Below are positions 7,866 to 18,551 of a stretch of 56,123 nucleotides of DNA, one piece after another. The stretch covers positions 1 through 56,123 of the forward strand of contig JAUJMS010000001.1 in assembly GCA_030446745.1 (NCBI GenBank), given 5' to 3'. Made by a program: the position numbers and the translations under genes. Under the pieces are notes generated by a model. That model did not search any database and was not told where the DNA came from. It saw only the letters and a list, made by a program, of their open reading frames with translations. Numbering within the stretch: position 1 is the first letter of the stretch; each line of letters starts with the position of its first letter. The DNA comes from Egibacteraceae bacterium (GTDB taxonomy: Bacteria > Actinomycetota > Nitriliruptoria > Euzebyales > Egibacteraceae).

Positions 7866-8449
7866 GTGCAGACCACGGCGACGGGGCGCTCGCCGCGCGG
7901 GTTCGCCGCGCGGAGACGCTGCTCGAGGAGCGCGGCGTCGTCGACGGCGCGGAGCTCGACGCGATCCTCGACCGCTACCTCGCGACCGGCTCGCCGGCCA
8001 ACGGCGCGCGCGTCGTCGCGCGGGCCTGGACCGACGCGGGGTTCCGGGACCGCCTGCTCGCCGACGCCAACGCCGCGGTGACCGAGCTCGGCTTCCGCGC
8101 CGGCGGGCTGCAGCCGACGCTGCTGCGCGCCGTCGCGAACACCGCCGAGGTGCACAACGTCGTCGTGTGCACGCTGTGCTCCTGCTATCCGATCGCGCTG
8201 CTCGGCCCGTCGCCGTCCTGGTACAAGTCCGAGGCGTACCGCTCGCGCGTCGTGCGCGACCCGCGCAGCGTGCTCGCCGAGTTCGGGCTGACCCTGCCGG
8301 ACACCGTGCGCGTCGAGGTGTGGGACGCCAGCGCCGAGACCCGCTACCTCGTCGTCCCCCGTCGCCCCGACGGCACGGACCATCTCGACGACGACAAGCT
8401 GGCGGCGCTGGTCACGCGCAACGGGCTGATCGGCACCGCGGCGGTGTGA
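7862..8449 (+). CDS. Nitrile hydratase alpha subunit, cobalt-type
   Basis: The 195-residue catalytic subunit would hydrate nitriles to amides (or hydrolyse thiocyanate if the complex is SCNase-like). The metal claw motif VCTLCSCYP places Cys at 103, 106 and 108. Thr between the first two ligands is typical of cobalt enzymes, where iron enzymes usually have Ser. Downstream SWYKSEAYRSRVVRDPR near residues 119-133 is strongly conserved. No separate activator gene follows: the next gene, aceE, converges with only 3 bp between stop codons. An amidase that could take the amide product lies about 35 kb away. Thiocyanate hydrolase gamma is the main alternative. Confidence 0.92.
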   Translation: MSADHGDGALAARVRRAETLLEERGVVDGAELDAILDRYLATGSPANGARVVARAWTDAGFRDRLLADANAAVTELGFRAGGLQPTLLRAVANTAEVHNVVVCTLCSCYPIALLGPSPSWYKSEAYRSRVVRDPRSVLAEFGLTLPDTVRVEVWDASAETRYLVVPRRPDGTDHLDDDKLAALVTRNGLIGTAAV

Positions 8450-8452
8450 CGC

Positions 8453-11159
8453 TCAGCCGTCGACCGGGGCGGCGTCGGGGTCGAGGTCGTAGGCGGCGAT
8501 CGCCTCGGCGACCGTCTCACGCTTGACGTCGCCGGCGGCGGCGAGCTCGGCGAGCACCGCCACGACGATGTTCTCGGCGTCGATGCGGAACAGCCGGCGC
8601 AACGCGGCGCGAGTGTCGGACTGGCCGAAGCCGTCGGTGCCGAGCACCGCGTACCGCCCCGGCACCCACGGCGCGACGAGCCCCGGCACCGCCTTCTGGT
8701 AGTCGGTGACCGCCACAACGGGGCCGTCGACCTCGCCGAGCGCCGCGGTGACCCACGGCACGCGCGGCTCCTCGGTCGGGTGCAGCCGGTTCCAGGTGTC
8801 GCACGCGATGCCGTCGCGGTGCAGGCCGACCCAGCCCGGGGCGCTCCACACCGCCGCACCGACGTCCCAGTCCTGCGCCAGCAGTTCGCGCGCGCAGGGC
8901 CAGGCCCATCGCCGACCCGCTGGCCAGGATCTGCGCGGCGTGCGACGCGCCGCCGTGACCGGCGACGTAGCGGTACAGCCCCTTGACGATCAGCGCCTCG
9001 TCGAGGCCGTCCGGCAGCGGCGGCTGCACGACCGGCTCGTTGTAGACGGTGAGGTAGCCGATGACGTCCTCGCCGGGCTCGCCGAGCATCCGCTCGAGCA
9101 GATGCTCGGTCACCACCGCGACCTCGTAGGCGAACGACGGGTCGTAACTGACGACCGCCGGGTTGGTCGCGGCCATGAGCAGCGAGTGGCCGTCCTCGTG
9201 CTGCAGCCCCTCGCCGTTGAGCGTCGTGCGCCCCGCGGTGGCGCCGAGCAGCAGCCCGCGGGCACGTTGGTCGGCCGCGGACCAGATCGAGTCGGCGGTC
9301 CGCTGGAAACCGAACATCGAGTAGAAGATGTAGACCGGCAGCATCTGCTCGCCGAACGCGGCGTAGCTCGTGCCAGCCGCCGCGAACGAGCCCATCGACC
9401 CCGCCTCGGTGATCCCCTCGTGGAGGATCTGGCCGGTGGTCGACTCCTTGTACGCGAGCAGCATGTCGCGGTCGACGGACTCGTAGCGCTGCCCGTGGGG
9501 GCTGTAGATCTTCAGCGACGGGAACAGCGAGTCCATGCCGAACGTCCGCGCCTCGTCGGGGATGATCGGCACGATCCGCGGCCCGAGGTCGGGGTGCTTG
9601 AGCAGGTCCTTGAGCAGGCGGACGAACGCCATCGTCGTCGCGACCTCGTGCTTTCCCGACCCCTGCTTGAGCTCGGCGTACACGTCGTGCGCGGGCAGCG
9701 CGAGCGGGCGCGACCGGACGACGCGGCGCGGCACCGGGCCGCCGAGCGCGCGGCGCCGCTCGCACAGGTACGCGACCTCGTCCGAGTCGGCACCCGGATG
9801 GGCGTAGGGCGGGAGGTCGCCCTCCAGCTCGGCGTCGGGGATGTCGAGATGCAGCCGGTCGCGGAACTTGCGCAGCGCCTTCTGCGTGAGCTTTTTCATC
9901 TGGTGCGTCGCGTTGCGCGCTTCGAAGTCGGGCCCGAGCGTCCAGCCCTTGATCGTCTGGGCGAGGATCACCGTCGGCTGGCCCTGGTGGGCGACGGCGG
10001 CGGCGTAGGCGGCGTAGACCTTGTGGTGGTCGTGTCCGCCGCGGTCGAGCACCGGCAGCTCGTCGTCGGACAGCACCTCGGCGATGCGGCGCAGCTCGGG
10101 CGAGTCGAAGAAGTGCTCGCGGATGTAGTCGCCGGTCGACGTGGTGTAGGTCTGGAACTGGCCGTCGGGGGTTTCGTTCATCTTGCGCACCAGCGCCCCG
10201 TGGACGTCGCGGGCGAGCAGCCGGTCCCACTTGTGGCCCCACAGGACCTTGATGACGTTCCAGCCGGCGCCGCGGAAGTAGCGCTCCAGCTCCTGGACGA
10301 TCTTGCCGTTGCCGCGCACCGGCCCGTCGAGGCGCTGGAGGTTGCAGTTGACGACCCAGGTCAGGTTGTCGAGTCCCTCGCGTGACGCGACGCCGAGCGC
10401 GCCGAGCGCCTCCGGCTCGTCCATCTCGCCGTCGCCGAGAAACGCCCACACCCGCGACCGGGACGTGTCGGCGATGCCGCGGGCGTGCAGGTAGCGGTTG
10501 AACCGTGCCTGGTAGATCGAGTTGAGCGCCCCGAGCCCCATCGACACGGTCGGGTACTCCCAGAAGTCGGGCATCAGGCGCGGGTGCGGGTACGACGACA
10601 GCCCGCCGGGCTGGCCGTCCTGGCGGAACAGGTCCAGCTGCGCCTCGGTCAGCCGCCCCTCGAGGTAGGCGCGCGCGTAGATCCCGGGCGACCCGTGGCC
10701 CTGGATGAAGATCTGGTCGCCGGCCTGCGGGTCGTCGGCGGTGCCCTTGCCGCGGAAGAAGTGGTTGAAGCCGACCTCGTACAGCGACGCCGCCGACGCG
10801 TAGGTCGCGATGTGGCCGCCGACGCCCAGGCCGGGGCGCTGCGCGCGGGTGACCATGACGGCGGCGTTCCAGCGGACGTACGCGCGGATCCGCCGCTCGA
10901 GGTCGGCGTCGCCGGGGAACGGCGGCTCGCGCTCGGGTGGGATCGTGTTGATGTAGTCCGTCGAGGTCAACGCCGGCACGCCGACCGACGATGCGCGCGC
11001 CGCCTCGAGCAGGCGCAGCAGCAGGTAGCGCGCGCGGTCCGGGCCATGGTGCGCCACGACGGCGTCGAGCGACTCGAGCCACTCGGCGGTTTCGGCAGGG
11101 TCGACGTCGGACAGCTGGCTGAGCATCCCCTCGCCGATGGTCGCCTGGTCCTCGCTCAC
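8453..11159 (-). CDS. aceE: Pyruvate dehydrogenase E1 component, homodimeric AceE (one frameshift)
   Basis: About 902 residues of thiamine-diphosphate-dependent pyruvate dehydrogenase E1, the entry to acetyl-CoA. Conserved segments include the N-terminal [10 protein letters not shown] near residue 60, [20 protein letters not shown] near 105, the ThDP/Mg motif region GDGEMDEPE near 235 and [19 protein letters not shown] near 590. The frame breaks inside a CG-dinucleotide run at about 8887-8895, where two bases appear missing (or one gained). The last 130 or so residues continue in another frame to a stop at 8453. This is probably a sequencing indel because both sides are fully conserved. Start GTG at 11159, with GGAG upstream. 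Convergent with nitrile hydratase alpha. E2 and E3 genes are not in the window. Confidence 0.9.
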
Positions 11160-11257
11160 GGGTGGCTCCTCACACGCCCTCGGCGCCGCGGCCGCGGCGC
11201 CTGCGGCCGCCTCCACCCTAGTCGCCGCCACTCGGGTCGGGGCGCCTTGGGGTGGCG

Positions 11258-12067
11258 TCACTCCGACGCGGGACCGGTGAACCGGGGCGGGCGTTTCTCG
11301 CGCAGCGCCGCCACGCCCTCGCGGACGTCCGGTCCCGCGAAACCGAGGAACTCCAGCGCGAGCGAGGTGTCGAACGCCGGACCGGCGCTGCGCAGCCAGT
11401 TGTTCAGCGCGTACTTCGTCCAGCGGATAGCTGACTGGCTGCCGGCGGCGAGTCGCCGCGCCACGTCGTAGGCGGTGTCGAGAAGGTCGTCGTCGTCGAC
11501 GCACAGCGACACCAGGCCGATGCGCTCGGCTTCCTCGCCCGACAGCGGCTCGCAGGTCAGCAGGTGGTACTTGGCCTTGGCCATGCCGCACAGCAGCGGC
11601 CACACGATGGCGGCGTGGTCGCCGGCGGCCACGCCGAGCTTCGTGTGCCCGTCGATGATCCGCGCCGACCGCGCGGCGATCGACACGTCGGCGAGCAGGC
11701 CGACGACCAGGCCGGCGCCCACGGCGGCGCCGTGCATCGCCGACACCACCGGCTTGGAGCAGTTCACGACGTTGTAGACGAGGTCGCGCGCCTCCCTGAG
11801 CACGCGGACGCGCACGGCGAAGTCGTCGGCCATGTCCGACACCAGGTCGAGGTCGCCCCCCGAAGAAAAGGCACGACCCTCGCCGCGGATGACCGCGACG
11901 CGAGTGTCGGGGTCGCGGTCGACCGCGTGCCAGACGTCGGCGAGGTCGCGATGCATGTCGTGCCCGGCGGCGTTGAGCTTGCCGGGAGTCGACATGACGA
12001 TCTCGAGCACGCCGTCGTGCGGGCGGGCGAAGCGCAGGCTGGCGAAGTCGGTGTAGCGGTCGGTCAC
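11258..12067 (-). CDS. Enoyl-CoA hydratase/isomerase family protein
   Basis: This is a 269-residue crotonase-fold enzyme. The first oxyanion-hole loop is [13 protein letters not shown] near residue 70 and the second is [19 protein letters not shown] near residue 112. The [20 protein letters not shown] stretch near residue 137 carries Gly/Asp where catalytic Glu residues sit in EchA, so it may be an isomerase or hydrolase-type member. It starts at 12067, overlapping the UdgX stop as ATGA, so the two are translationally coupled. aceE follows on the same strand after about 100 bp, so a udgX-ech-aceE transcript is possible. The substrate is unknown. Confidence 0.86.
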   Translation of the reverse strand: MTDRYTDFASLRFARPHDGVLEIVMSTPGKLNAAGHDMHRDLADVWHAVDRDPDTRVAVIRGEGRAFSSGGDLDLVSDMADDFAVRVRVLREARDLVYNVVNCSKPVVSAMHGAAVGAGLVVGLLADVSIAARSARIIDGHTKLGVAAGDHAAIVWPLLCGMAKAKYHLLTCEPLSGEEAERIGLVSLCVDDDDLLDTAYDVARRLAAGSQSAIRWTKYALNNWLRSAGPAFDTSLALEFLGFAGPDVREGVAALREKRPPRFTGPASE

Positions 12068-12711
12068 GAGTCGGCTCCGGGGGTCGGCGGGCCGGCGAGC
12101 ACTGCCGCCACGGCGGCGAAGTCGTCGACGAAGTCGGCGAAGGCGACGGCGCGCTGCTCGTCCGGCCCACGCAGGATCGAGGAGGGATGCACGGTCGCGG
12201 TCAGGCGCAGCCTGTCGCGGTGCACGACCTCGCCGCGCTGCTTGGACACCCGGAACGACGGGCCGAGCAGCGCCTTGGCGGCGGTCGCGCCGAGGGCCAT
12301 GACGACCTCGGGGCGCACCGCGGCGATCTCGCCGTCAAGCCACGGACGGCACGCGAGGATCTCGTCGGCCTTGGGCGTCTGGTGGATGCGCCGCTTGCCG
12401 CGGGCCACGAACTTGAAATGCTTCACCGCGTTGGTGACGTAGACGCGTGAACGGTCGATGCCGGCCTCGTTCAGCGCGCGGTCGAGCAGGCGGCCGGACG
12501 GGCCGACGAACGGCTTGCCCTCGATGTCCTCGCGGTCGCCCGGCTGCTCGCCGACGAGCATGAGCGTCGCCCGCTCGGGCCCGGCGCCGAACACCGTCTG
12601 CGTGGCGTCGCGGTACAGGTGGCAGTTCGTGCACGTCGCCGCCGCCTCGCGCAACGCGCGCAGGTCGGACGCACCGGCGCCGGGCGCGGCGAACAGGGCG
12701 GGTTCGTCCAT
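12064..12711 (-). CDS. udgX: UdgX-type uracil-DNA glycosylase
   Basis: A 215-residue iron-sulfur uracil-DNA glycosylase superfamily member. Motif I is [20 protein letters not shown] at residues 55-74 and the C-terminal loop is [10 protein letters not shown]. The UdgX-specific insert KRRIH at 106-110 is complete. In characterised UdgX proteins this His attacks the abasic sugar and leaves the enzyme covalently attached to DNA. Cysteines at 27, 30 and about 121 fit the [4Fe-4S] site. The predicted role is recognising uracil in DNA and forming a suicide crosslink. The ATG is at 12711. The 3' end overlaps the enoyl-CoA hydratase start. Confidence 0.92.
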   Translation of the reverse strand: MDEPALFAAPGAGASDLRALREAAATCTNCHLYRDATQTVFGAGPERATLMLVGEQPGDREDIEGKPFVGPSGRLLDRALNEAGIDRSRVYVTNAVKHFKFVARGKRRIHQTPKADEILACRPWLDGEIAAVRPEVVMALGATAAKALLGPSFRVSKQRGEVVHRDRLRLTATVHPSSILRGPDEQRAVAFADFVDDFAAVAAVLAGPPTPGADS

Positions 12712-12789
12712 GGGGCCAGCTCTACCCCGGCCGGCGGCGGCGGAACGCCGCGCCGGCGGATGCCGGGCTGGGGCGGGCGCGCCCCCGTG

Positions 12790-13089
12790 TCAGTCCCAGA
12801 CACGGTCCAGACGCCATGCGTCGCCCTCGCGGACCAGCTCGTAGACACCCCGCTCGGGGCTGCCGTTGCGCGCCTCGACCCGCCACAGGTCGCGTTGCGG
12901 CACGGCGACGCCGCCACCGGACCAGTACCCGGCGTCCTCGCGCCAGTGGCCGAGCACGGTGAGCACCCGGTAGGTCGACCCGCGCCACGCGAAACGGACG
13001 GGGACCGCTTCGACGTCGCCTGACGTGGCGCCCGGGGCGGCGACCGGAGTGGCGACGACCTCCACCGGCTCGCGGTAGCGCTTGGTCAT
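12790..13089 (-). CDS. DUF6504 family protein
   Basis: This 99-residue protein begins MTKRYREPVEVV, has a core PVRFAWRGSTYRVLTVLGHW at residues 46-65 and ends GVYELVREGDAWRLDRVWD. It is a small beta-rich domain with many Trp/Arg residues, matching DUF6504. As I recall, that family often travels with dinB/dnaE2-type genes in actinobacteria, which fits the nearby polymerases and UdgX. ATG at 13089 is chosen; an upstream in-frame extension is low-complexity Arg/Pro and unlikely to be translated. The function is unknown, possibly an accessory to translesion synthesis. Confidence 0.7.
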   Translation of the reverse strand: MTKRYREPVEVVATPVAAPGATSGDVEAVPVRFAWRGSTYRVLTVLGHWREDAGYWSGGGVAVPQRDLWRVEARNGSPERGVYELVREGDAWRLDRVWD

Positions 13090-13269
13090 CGGATCCCTCG
13101 CTCGGCGCGGGGCACGCGGCGGTGCCGGCGGGCGGCGGCGCGGGAAGGAGCGGAAGCGGCCGGGACGCGCCTTCCCCACGCGTCCCGACCGCCCCGGCAC
13201 CGGAGACGAACATGTGTTCGCTCCACGACGCACCGTACGACATCGCGACGGCGGCGTCAACCGCGGGTG

Positions 13270-14181
13270 CTACTGGCGCCCACGGGGGATCGCGGCCGCG
13301 AGGAACTCGCGGGCGATGCGCCCGATGTCCTCCCCGCGCTCGGCGCGGGCGTTCAGCGCGGCGAGCGTGTCGGTGTCGAGGCTGCGGGCGAGCGGCTCGA
13401 GCGCCGCGGCCAACCCGTCGACCTGTTCGACTCGCCGTGCCCGCGCGACCGGCGACACGATGAACGCTGGGAACACCGCGAGGTCGTCGGGCACCGCGGT
13501 CAGCCCGGCGGCGACCGCCTCGCCCGACGTCGCGGTCGCCAGCGCGGCGAAGCAGCGGCCGGACGCCGCCGCGTCGATGGCTTCTGGCTCGGGCAGCGGC
13601 ACGGCGGCGCGCCGAACCCGCTCGAGGTCCATCGCGTACGCCGCCGCGAGGGCCTCGAGCCCGCCGGGGCGCCCGATGAAGTCGGCGTCGGCGCACAGCC
13701 GCTGCTCTCCGCTGGACAGCACGCCCGCGAGCCACCCCAATCCGCGGGAGCCGCCTTGCACCGGCAGCGCACCACGGCGCACGAACAGCGCGAGCGTCGC
13801 GTTCGCCGCGGTCGGGTGCAGCCACGTCAGGCCGTTGTCCTCGTCGGCTCGGCGCACCCGCTCGTAGGACTCCTGCGGGTCGGCCGGCGGCGCCTGCTGG
13901 CCCATGCCGAGCGCCCACGCCGCGCCGGTGTAGTCCCAGAACACGTCGACCCCGCCGCCGATCGCCTCGCGCCGCAGCCCGACGGTCCCACCGAGGTCGG
14001 ACCGCACGACGGGTTGCATCCCGGCGCGGTCGAGCACGACGACGGTCAGGGCGGTCAGGATGCGTTGCTCGGTCGTCGACCCCGTCCCCACGACGACGCG
14101 CGGCTCGGCGCCGTCGCGTGGGGCGAAGCAGCCCGCAGTGGCGGCGACGAGCAGGCCGGCCACGACGCAGCGCCAGGACAT
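13270..14181 (-). CDS. ProX/OpuAC-like osmoprotectant-binding lipoprotein
   Basis: A 303-residue substrate-binding lipoprotein. A short signal peptide ends in a lipobox (VAATAGC, Cys at about 18). The mature protein opens VVVGTGSTTEQRILTALTVVVL, the usual start of glycine betaine/choline binding proteins, and has DVFWDYTGAAWAL near residue 80, the segment that shapes the ligand pocket. The role would be capture of a quaternary amine at the outer face of the membrane. Unusually, no OpuAB/OpuAA permease or ATPase lies on either side, so it is an orphan receptor or serves a transporter elsewhere. It is divergent from the lipoprotein gene at 14264 with an 82-bp spacer. Confidence 0.8.
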   Translation of the reverse strand: MSWRCVVAGLLVAATAGCFAPRDGAEPRVVVGTGSTTEQRILTALTVVVLDRAGMQPVVRSDLGGTVGLRREAIGGGVDVFWDYTGAAWALGMGQQAPPADPQESYERVRRADEDNGLTWLHPTAANATLALFVRRGALPVQGGSRGLGWLAGVLSSGEQRLCADADFIGRPGGLEALAAAYAMDLERVRRAAVPLPEPEAIDAAASGRCFAALATATSGEAVAAGLTAVPDDLAVFPAFIVSPVARARRVEQVDGLAAALEPLARSLDTDTLAALNARAERGEDIGRIAREFLAAAIPRGRQ

Positions 14182-14263
14182 CCTCGCGATGATGCCACCG
14201 GGCGAAAGGTCCCGGTCACGCGCGTCGCACGGCGACGCCGACGCAACGGCCTAGGCTTGAGGC

Positions 14264-15166
14264 ATGGACCGACGCGCCTTCCTCAAGTCCACCGCGCTGC
14301 TCGCCGGCACCGTGCCGGCCGCCGCGCTCCTCGCGGCCTGTGGCGACGACGCCCCGCCCGCCGCCGGCGCCAGCGACCCTGCGGCGCCCCCCGACAACGG
14401 TCCGCTGCCCGACGGGCCGGCGTCACTGGCCCCGGTCATCGCGTCGTTCGAGCTGCTGACGACACTGGACCGCCCCGTGCCGTTCGGTCTGCGGACGCTG
14501 CAGAACGAGGAGGTGCCCGACGCCGACGTCGAGGTCTACCTGCGCGACCTCGCCGGCGAGGTGCTCGGCGGACCGTTCCCGGCGACGTACACCGAGGAGA
14601 CCGGTGCCGGCGGGCTCTACCTCGTCGAGCTGGAGCTGTCGCAGCCGGGTCAGGTCGAGTTCGTCGCCGTCGCCGGGGACCGCTACGGCACGCAGGCGGT
14701 CAACGTGGTGACGCCCGAGCAGTCGCAGGCCCCCGTCGCGGGCGACGAGGCGACCAGCGTCGCGACGCCGACGTTGAAGAAGGACCTCGGCGTGGCCGAG
14801 GTGTGCACCCAGGACCCGCCGTGCGGGATGCACAAGGTGAGCCTCGACACCGCGCTGGAGGCCGGCAAGCCGGTGATGGTCCTGTTCGCCACGCCGGCGT
14901 ACTGCCAGACCGCGGTGTGCGGGCCGGCGGTCGGCACCGTGGACGACGTGCGCACCGGCGGCGACTGGGGCGAGACGACGTGGATCCACGTCGAGATCTA
15001 CTCCGACGCGGGACAGACGCTGACCGACGCGGTCAAGGCGTGGGAGCTGCCGACCGAGCCGTGGCTGTTCAGCATCGGCAAAGACGGCAAGATCGTCGAC
15101 CGGCTCGACGGCCCGATGCTGCCCGACACCGTCGAGCAGATGGCGACCCAGCTCCAGTCGGCCTAG
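14264..15166 (+). CDS. Tat-type lipoprotein with thioredoxin-like fold
   Basis: A 300-residue exported protein. Residues 1-26 combine a twin-arginine motif (DRRAFLK) with a hydrophobic core and a lipobox ending at Cys 26, so it should be a Tat-exported lipoprotein. A Pro/Ala-rich linker precedes a beta-rich domain (about 60-160). The C-terminal domain (about 175-300) is thioredoxin-like: VMVLFATPAYCQTAVCG near residue 205 has CxxxxC rather than CxxC, and cis-Pro-type LPTEPWLFSI follows near 263. It may be a redox or metallochaperone protein of the TlpA/SCO type. Its TAG stop is shared base for base with the convergent thiE stop (CTAG, 15163-15166). Confidence 0.72.
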   Translation: MDRRAFLKSTALLAGTVPAAALLAACGDDAPPAAGASDPAAPPDNGPLPDGPASLAPVIASFELLTTLDRPVPFGLRTLQNEEVPDADVEVYLRDLAGEVLGGPFPATYTEETGAGGLYLVELELSQPGQVEFVAVAGDRYGTQAVNVVTPEQSQAPVAGDEATSVATPTLKKDLGVAEVCTQDPPCGMHKVSLDTALEAGKPVMVLFATPAYCQTAVCGPAVGTVDDVRTGGDWGETTWIHVEIYSDAGQTLTDAVKAWELPTEPWLFSIGKDGKIVDRLDGPMLPDTVEQMATQLQSA

Positions 15167-15827
15167 CGCGCGTCGGACGCGCGTGCGCGGCGCAGCAGCT
15201 CGGCGATCGCGGCGGTGGCGTCGGTCGGCCGCTGGGCGTCGGTGATCGCGCGGACGACGACGAGTCGGCGCGCCCCGGTCGCGAGCACCTCGGGGGCGGT
15301 GTCGACGCCCATGGCACCGGTGACGAACCACGGCCGCTCCCCCGCCACGGCGGCGGCGTGGCGCAGCGGGGCGAGGCCGACGGCCGGGCGGCCGTGCTTC
15401 GTCGGCGTCGCGTGCACGGGGCCGACGGCGAAGTAGTCGCAGTCCTCGGTCAGCGCGCGGTCGACCTCCTCGACGGCGTGGGTCGATCGCCCCACCAGCA
15501 GGTCCGGTCCGACGACGGCGCGGGCGACGTCGGGCGGCGCGTCGTCTTGGCCGACGTGGACCCCGTCGGCGCCGACCGCCACCGCGAGCGCGGGGTCGTC
15601 GTTGAGGACGAACAGCGCCCCGTGCCGGTCGGCGGCGTCGCGGAACACGGCGGCTGCGGCGACGATCTCGGCGTCGGTCGCGTCCTTGTCGCGCAGCTGC
15701 ACGAGGTCGACGCCGGCGCCGAGCGTCGCGTCGAGCAGCGCCGCCAGGTCGCGCGCGGCGGCGCGGCGGTCGACGCACAGGTACAACCAGGCATCGGCGA
15801 GCCGCGCGCGGCGACGGTCCCCGGCGC

Positions 15828-15831
<4 letters not shown>
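15163..15831 (-). CDS. thiE: Thiamine-phosphate synthase
   Basis: The 222-residue TIM-barrel enzyme joins hydroxymethylpyrimidine diphosphate and thiazole phosphate into thiamine phosphate. Diagnostic segments are VDLVQLRDKDATD near residue 41 (pyrophosphate Arg/Lys), LFVLNDDPALAVAVGADGVH near residue 73, HVGQDD near 92 and VGPVHATPTKHGR near 135. It is the last gene of the TPP-riboswitch operon. Its ATG (15831) overlaps the stop of the small membrane-protein gene upstream. Length and motifs are normal. The stop codon is shared with the convergent lipoprotein gene. Confidence 0.93.
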
Positions 15832-17213
<1,382 letters not shown>

Positions 17214-17217
<4 letters not shown>

Positions 17218-18349
17218 CGCGACGCCCCGGCCGCGGCTGCCGCGACCGCGAACCGCGTCGGCGCGAACGCGGCGATCTCGTCGGGCGACCCGCCGGTGAG
17301 CGTGGCCGCGAGCGCGTCCGCGGTGACCGGCGTCAGGAGGATGCCGTTGCGGTAGTGCCCGGTCGCGAGCAGCAGCCCCTCGGCGGCGCTGCGCCCGAGC
17401 AGCGGAGCGTTGTCGGGCGACCCGGGGCGCAGGCCGGCGACGGTCTCGACCAGCTGCAGCTCGCCGATGCCGGGCAGCAGCTCCCAGGCGGCGCGCAGCA
17501 GCTCGAACACACCGCCCGCCGTGACGCGGGTGTCCTCGCCGAGCTCCTCCACCGTCGCGCCGACGACGATCCGCCCGTCGGCGCGCGGCACGAGGTAGAC
17601 GTCCAGGCCGCGGATCGTTCTCGTCGCCAGCGGCGCGTCGGCCGGACCGCGCAGGTGCAGCAGCTGCCCTTTGACGGGACGCACGGGGGGCGCGACGCCG
17701 GGCGGCAGGCCACCGACGCGCGCCGACGCCGCACCGGCGGCGAGCACGACGGCGTCGGCGGCGAGCTCCGCGCCGTCGGACAGGCCGGACGCCGCTGACC
17801 CGGTCGCCGGTCCACGTCACGGCCGCGACGGCCTGGCGGCACAGCATCACGCCGCTGCGCTCGCACGCCGCGAGCAGCGCGTCGATCAGGGCCCGGTTGT
17901 CGACCTGGTGGTCGCCGGCGACGAGGACGCCACCCCGGACGGTCGGCGACAGCGCTGGCTCGAGGCGGCGGGTCTCACGGGCGGTGAGCCGCTCGACGGT
18001 GAGGCCGAGCCGCTGCTGGAACGCGAACACCTCGGACAGCGCGGCGTGGTCGTCGCGGTCGCGCGCGACGAGCAGCGTGCCGGTCTCGCGGTAACCGGGG
18101 TCGCGACACCGACGCCGCCGCGAGCTCGGCGGCGAACCCGGGCCAGCGGCGAGCCGACGCGAGGTTCAGCGCGAGCAGCGCATCCTCGCCGTAGTGGACC
18201 TCGGTGACTGGGGCGAGCATCCCCGCCGCCGCCCACGACGCCCCCCGGCCGGGTGCGGGGTCGACGACGGTGACGCGCAGATCGGCGCCGGCGGCACGCC
18301 ACGCGACCGCCAACCCGACGGCACCGCCGCCGACGACGATCGTGTCCAT
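17214..18349 (-). pseudogene. thiO: Glycine oxidase ThiO, disrupted by two frameshifts
   Basis: The gene would encode a FAD enzyme of about 378 residues that oxidises glycine to the imine used by ThiG. The N-terminus shows the dinucleotide motif VVGGGAVGLAVAW, then ASWAAAGMLAPVTE. The middle contains FAFQQRLGLTVERLTARETR and the C-terminal third has VKGQLLHLRG, RGLDVYLVPR and ATGHYRNGILLTPVT. These lie in three different frames, with shifts near 18105-18115 and 17790-17800. Both breaks need a single-base change (or two bases) in G/C-rich runs, and flanking conservation is excellent. Sequencing error is as likely as true loss. It sits directly behind the TPP riboswitch. Confidence 0.85.
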
Positions 18350-18352
18350 CCC

Positions 18353-18436
18353 GCTCCCTTCGCCGGCATGACCCGGTGCAGGTTCAGACGGTCGGCGCTG
18401 CGCGCCCTCTCAGCCGGAACGGCTCCCGTTGCTTCC
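18353..18436 (-). promoter_or_regulatory. TPP riboswitch (THI element)
   Basis: Minus-strand sequence contains the signature segments of the TPP aptamer in order: GGGAGCC, CTGAGAGG, ACCGTCTGAACCTG, GGGTCATGCCGGCGAAGGGA. The final AAGGGAG is also the Shine-Dalgarno of thiO, whose ATG begins 3 bases downstream at 18349. Ligand binding would therefore sequester the ribosome-binding site, which fits translational control. Confidence 0.95.
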
Positions 18437-18551
18437 CGCACCGTAGCGCGCCGGCCGGATCACGGCAGCCGGCGGTCGTCGGTGAGCCGCCTTCTGGCCA
18501 CGCCGCGCCGGTGCGGGCCGGCGGCGACGGGCGTTGCGGCAGGATGGCCGC

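Noticed and set aside
8706..10385. 559-codon plus-strand frame opposite aceE
   Set aside because: Antisense shadow of aceE; no recognisable domain and composition typical of GC-driven frames.
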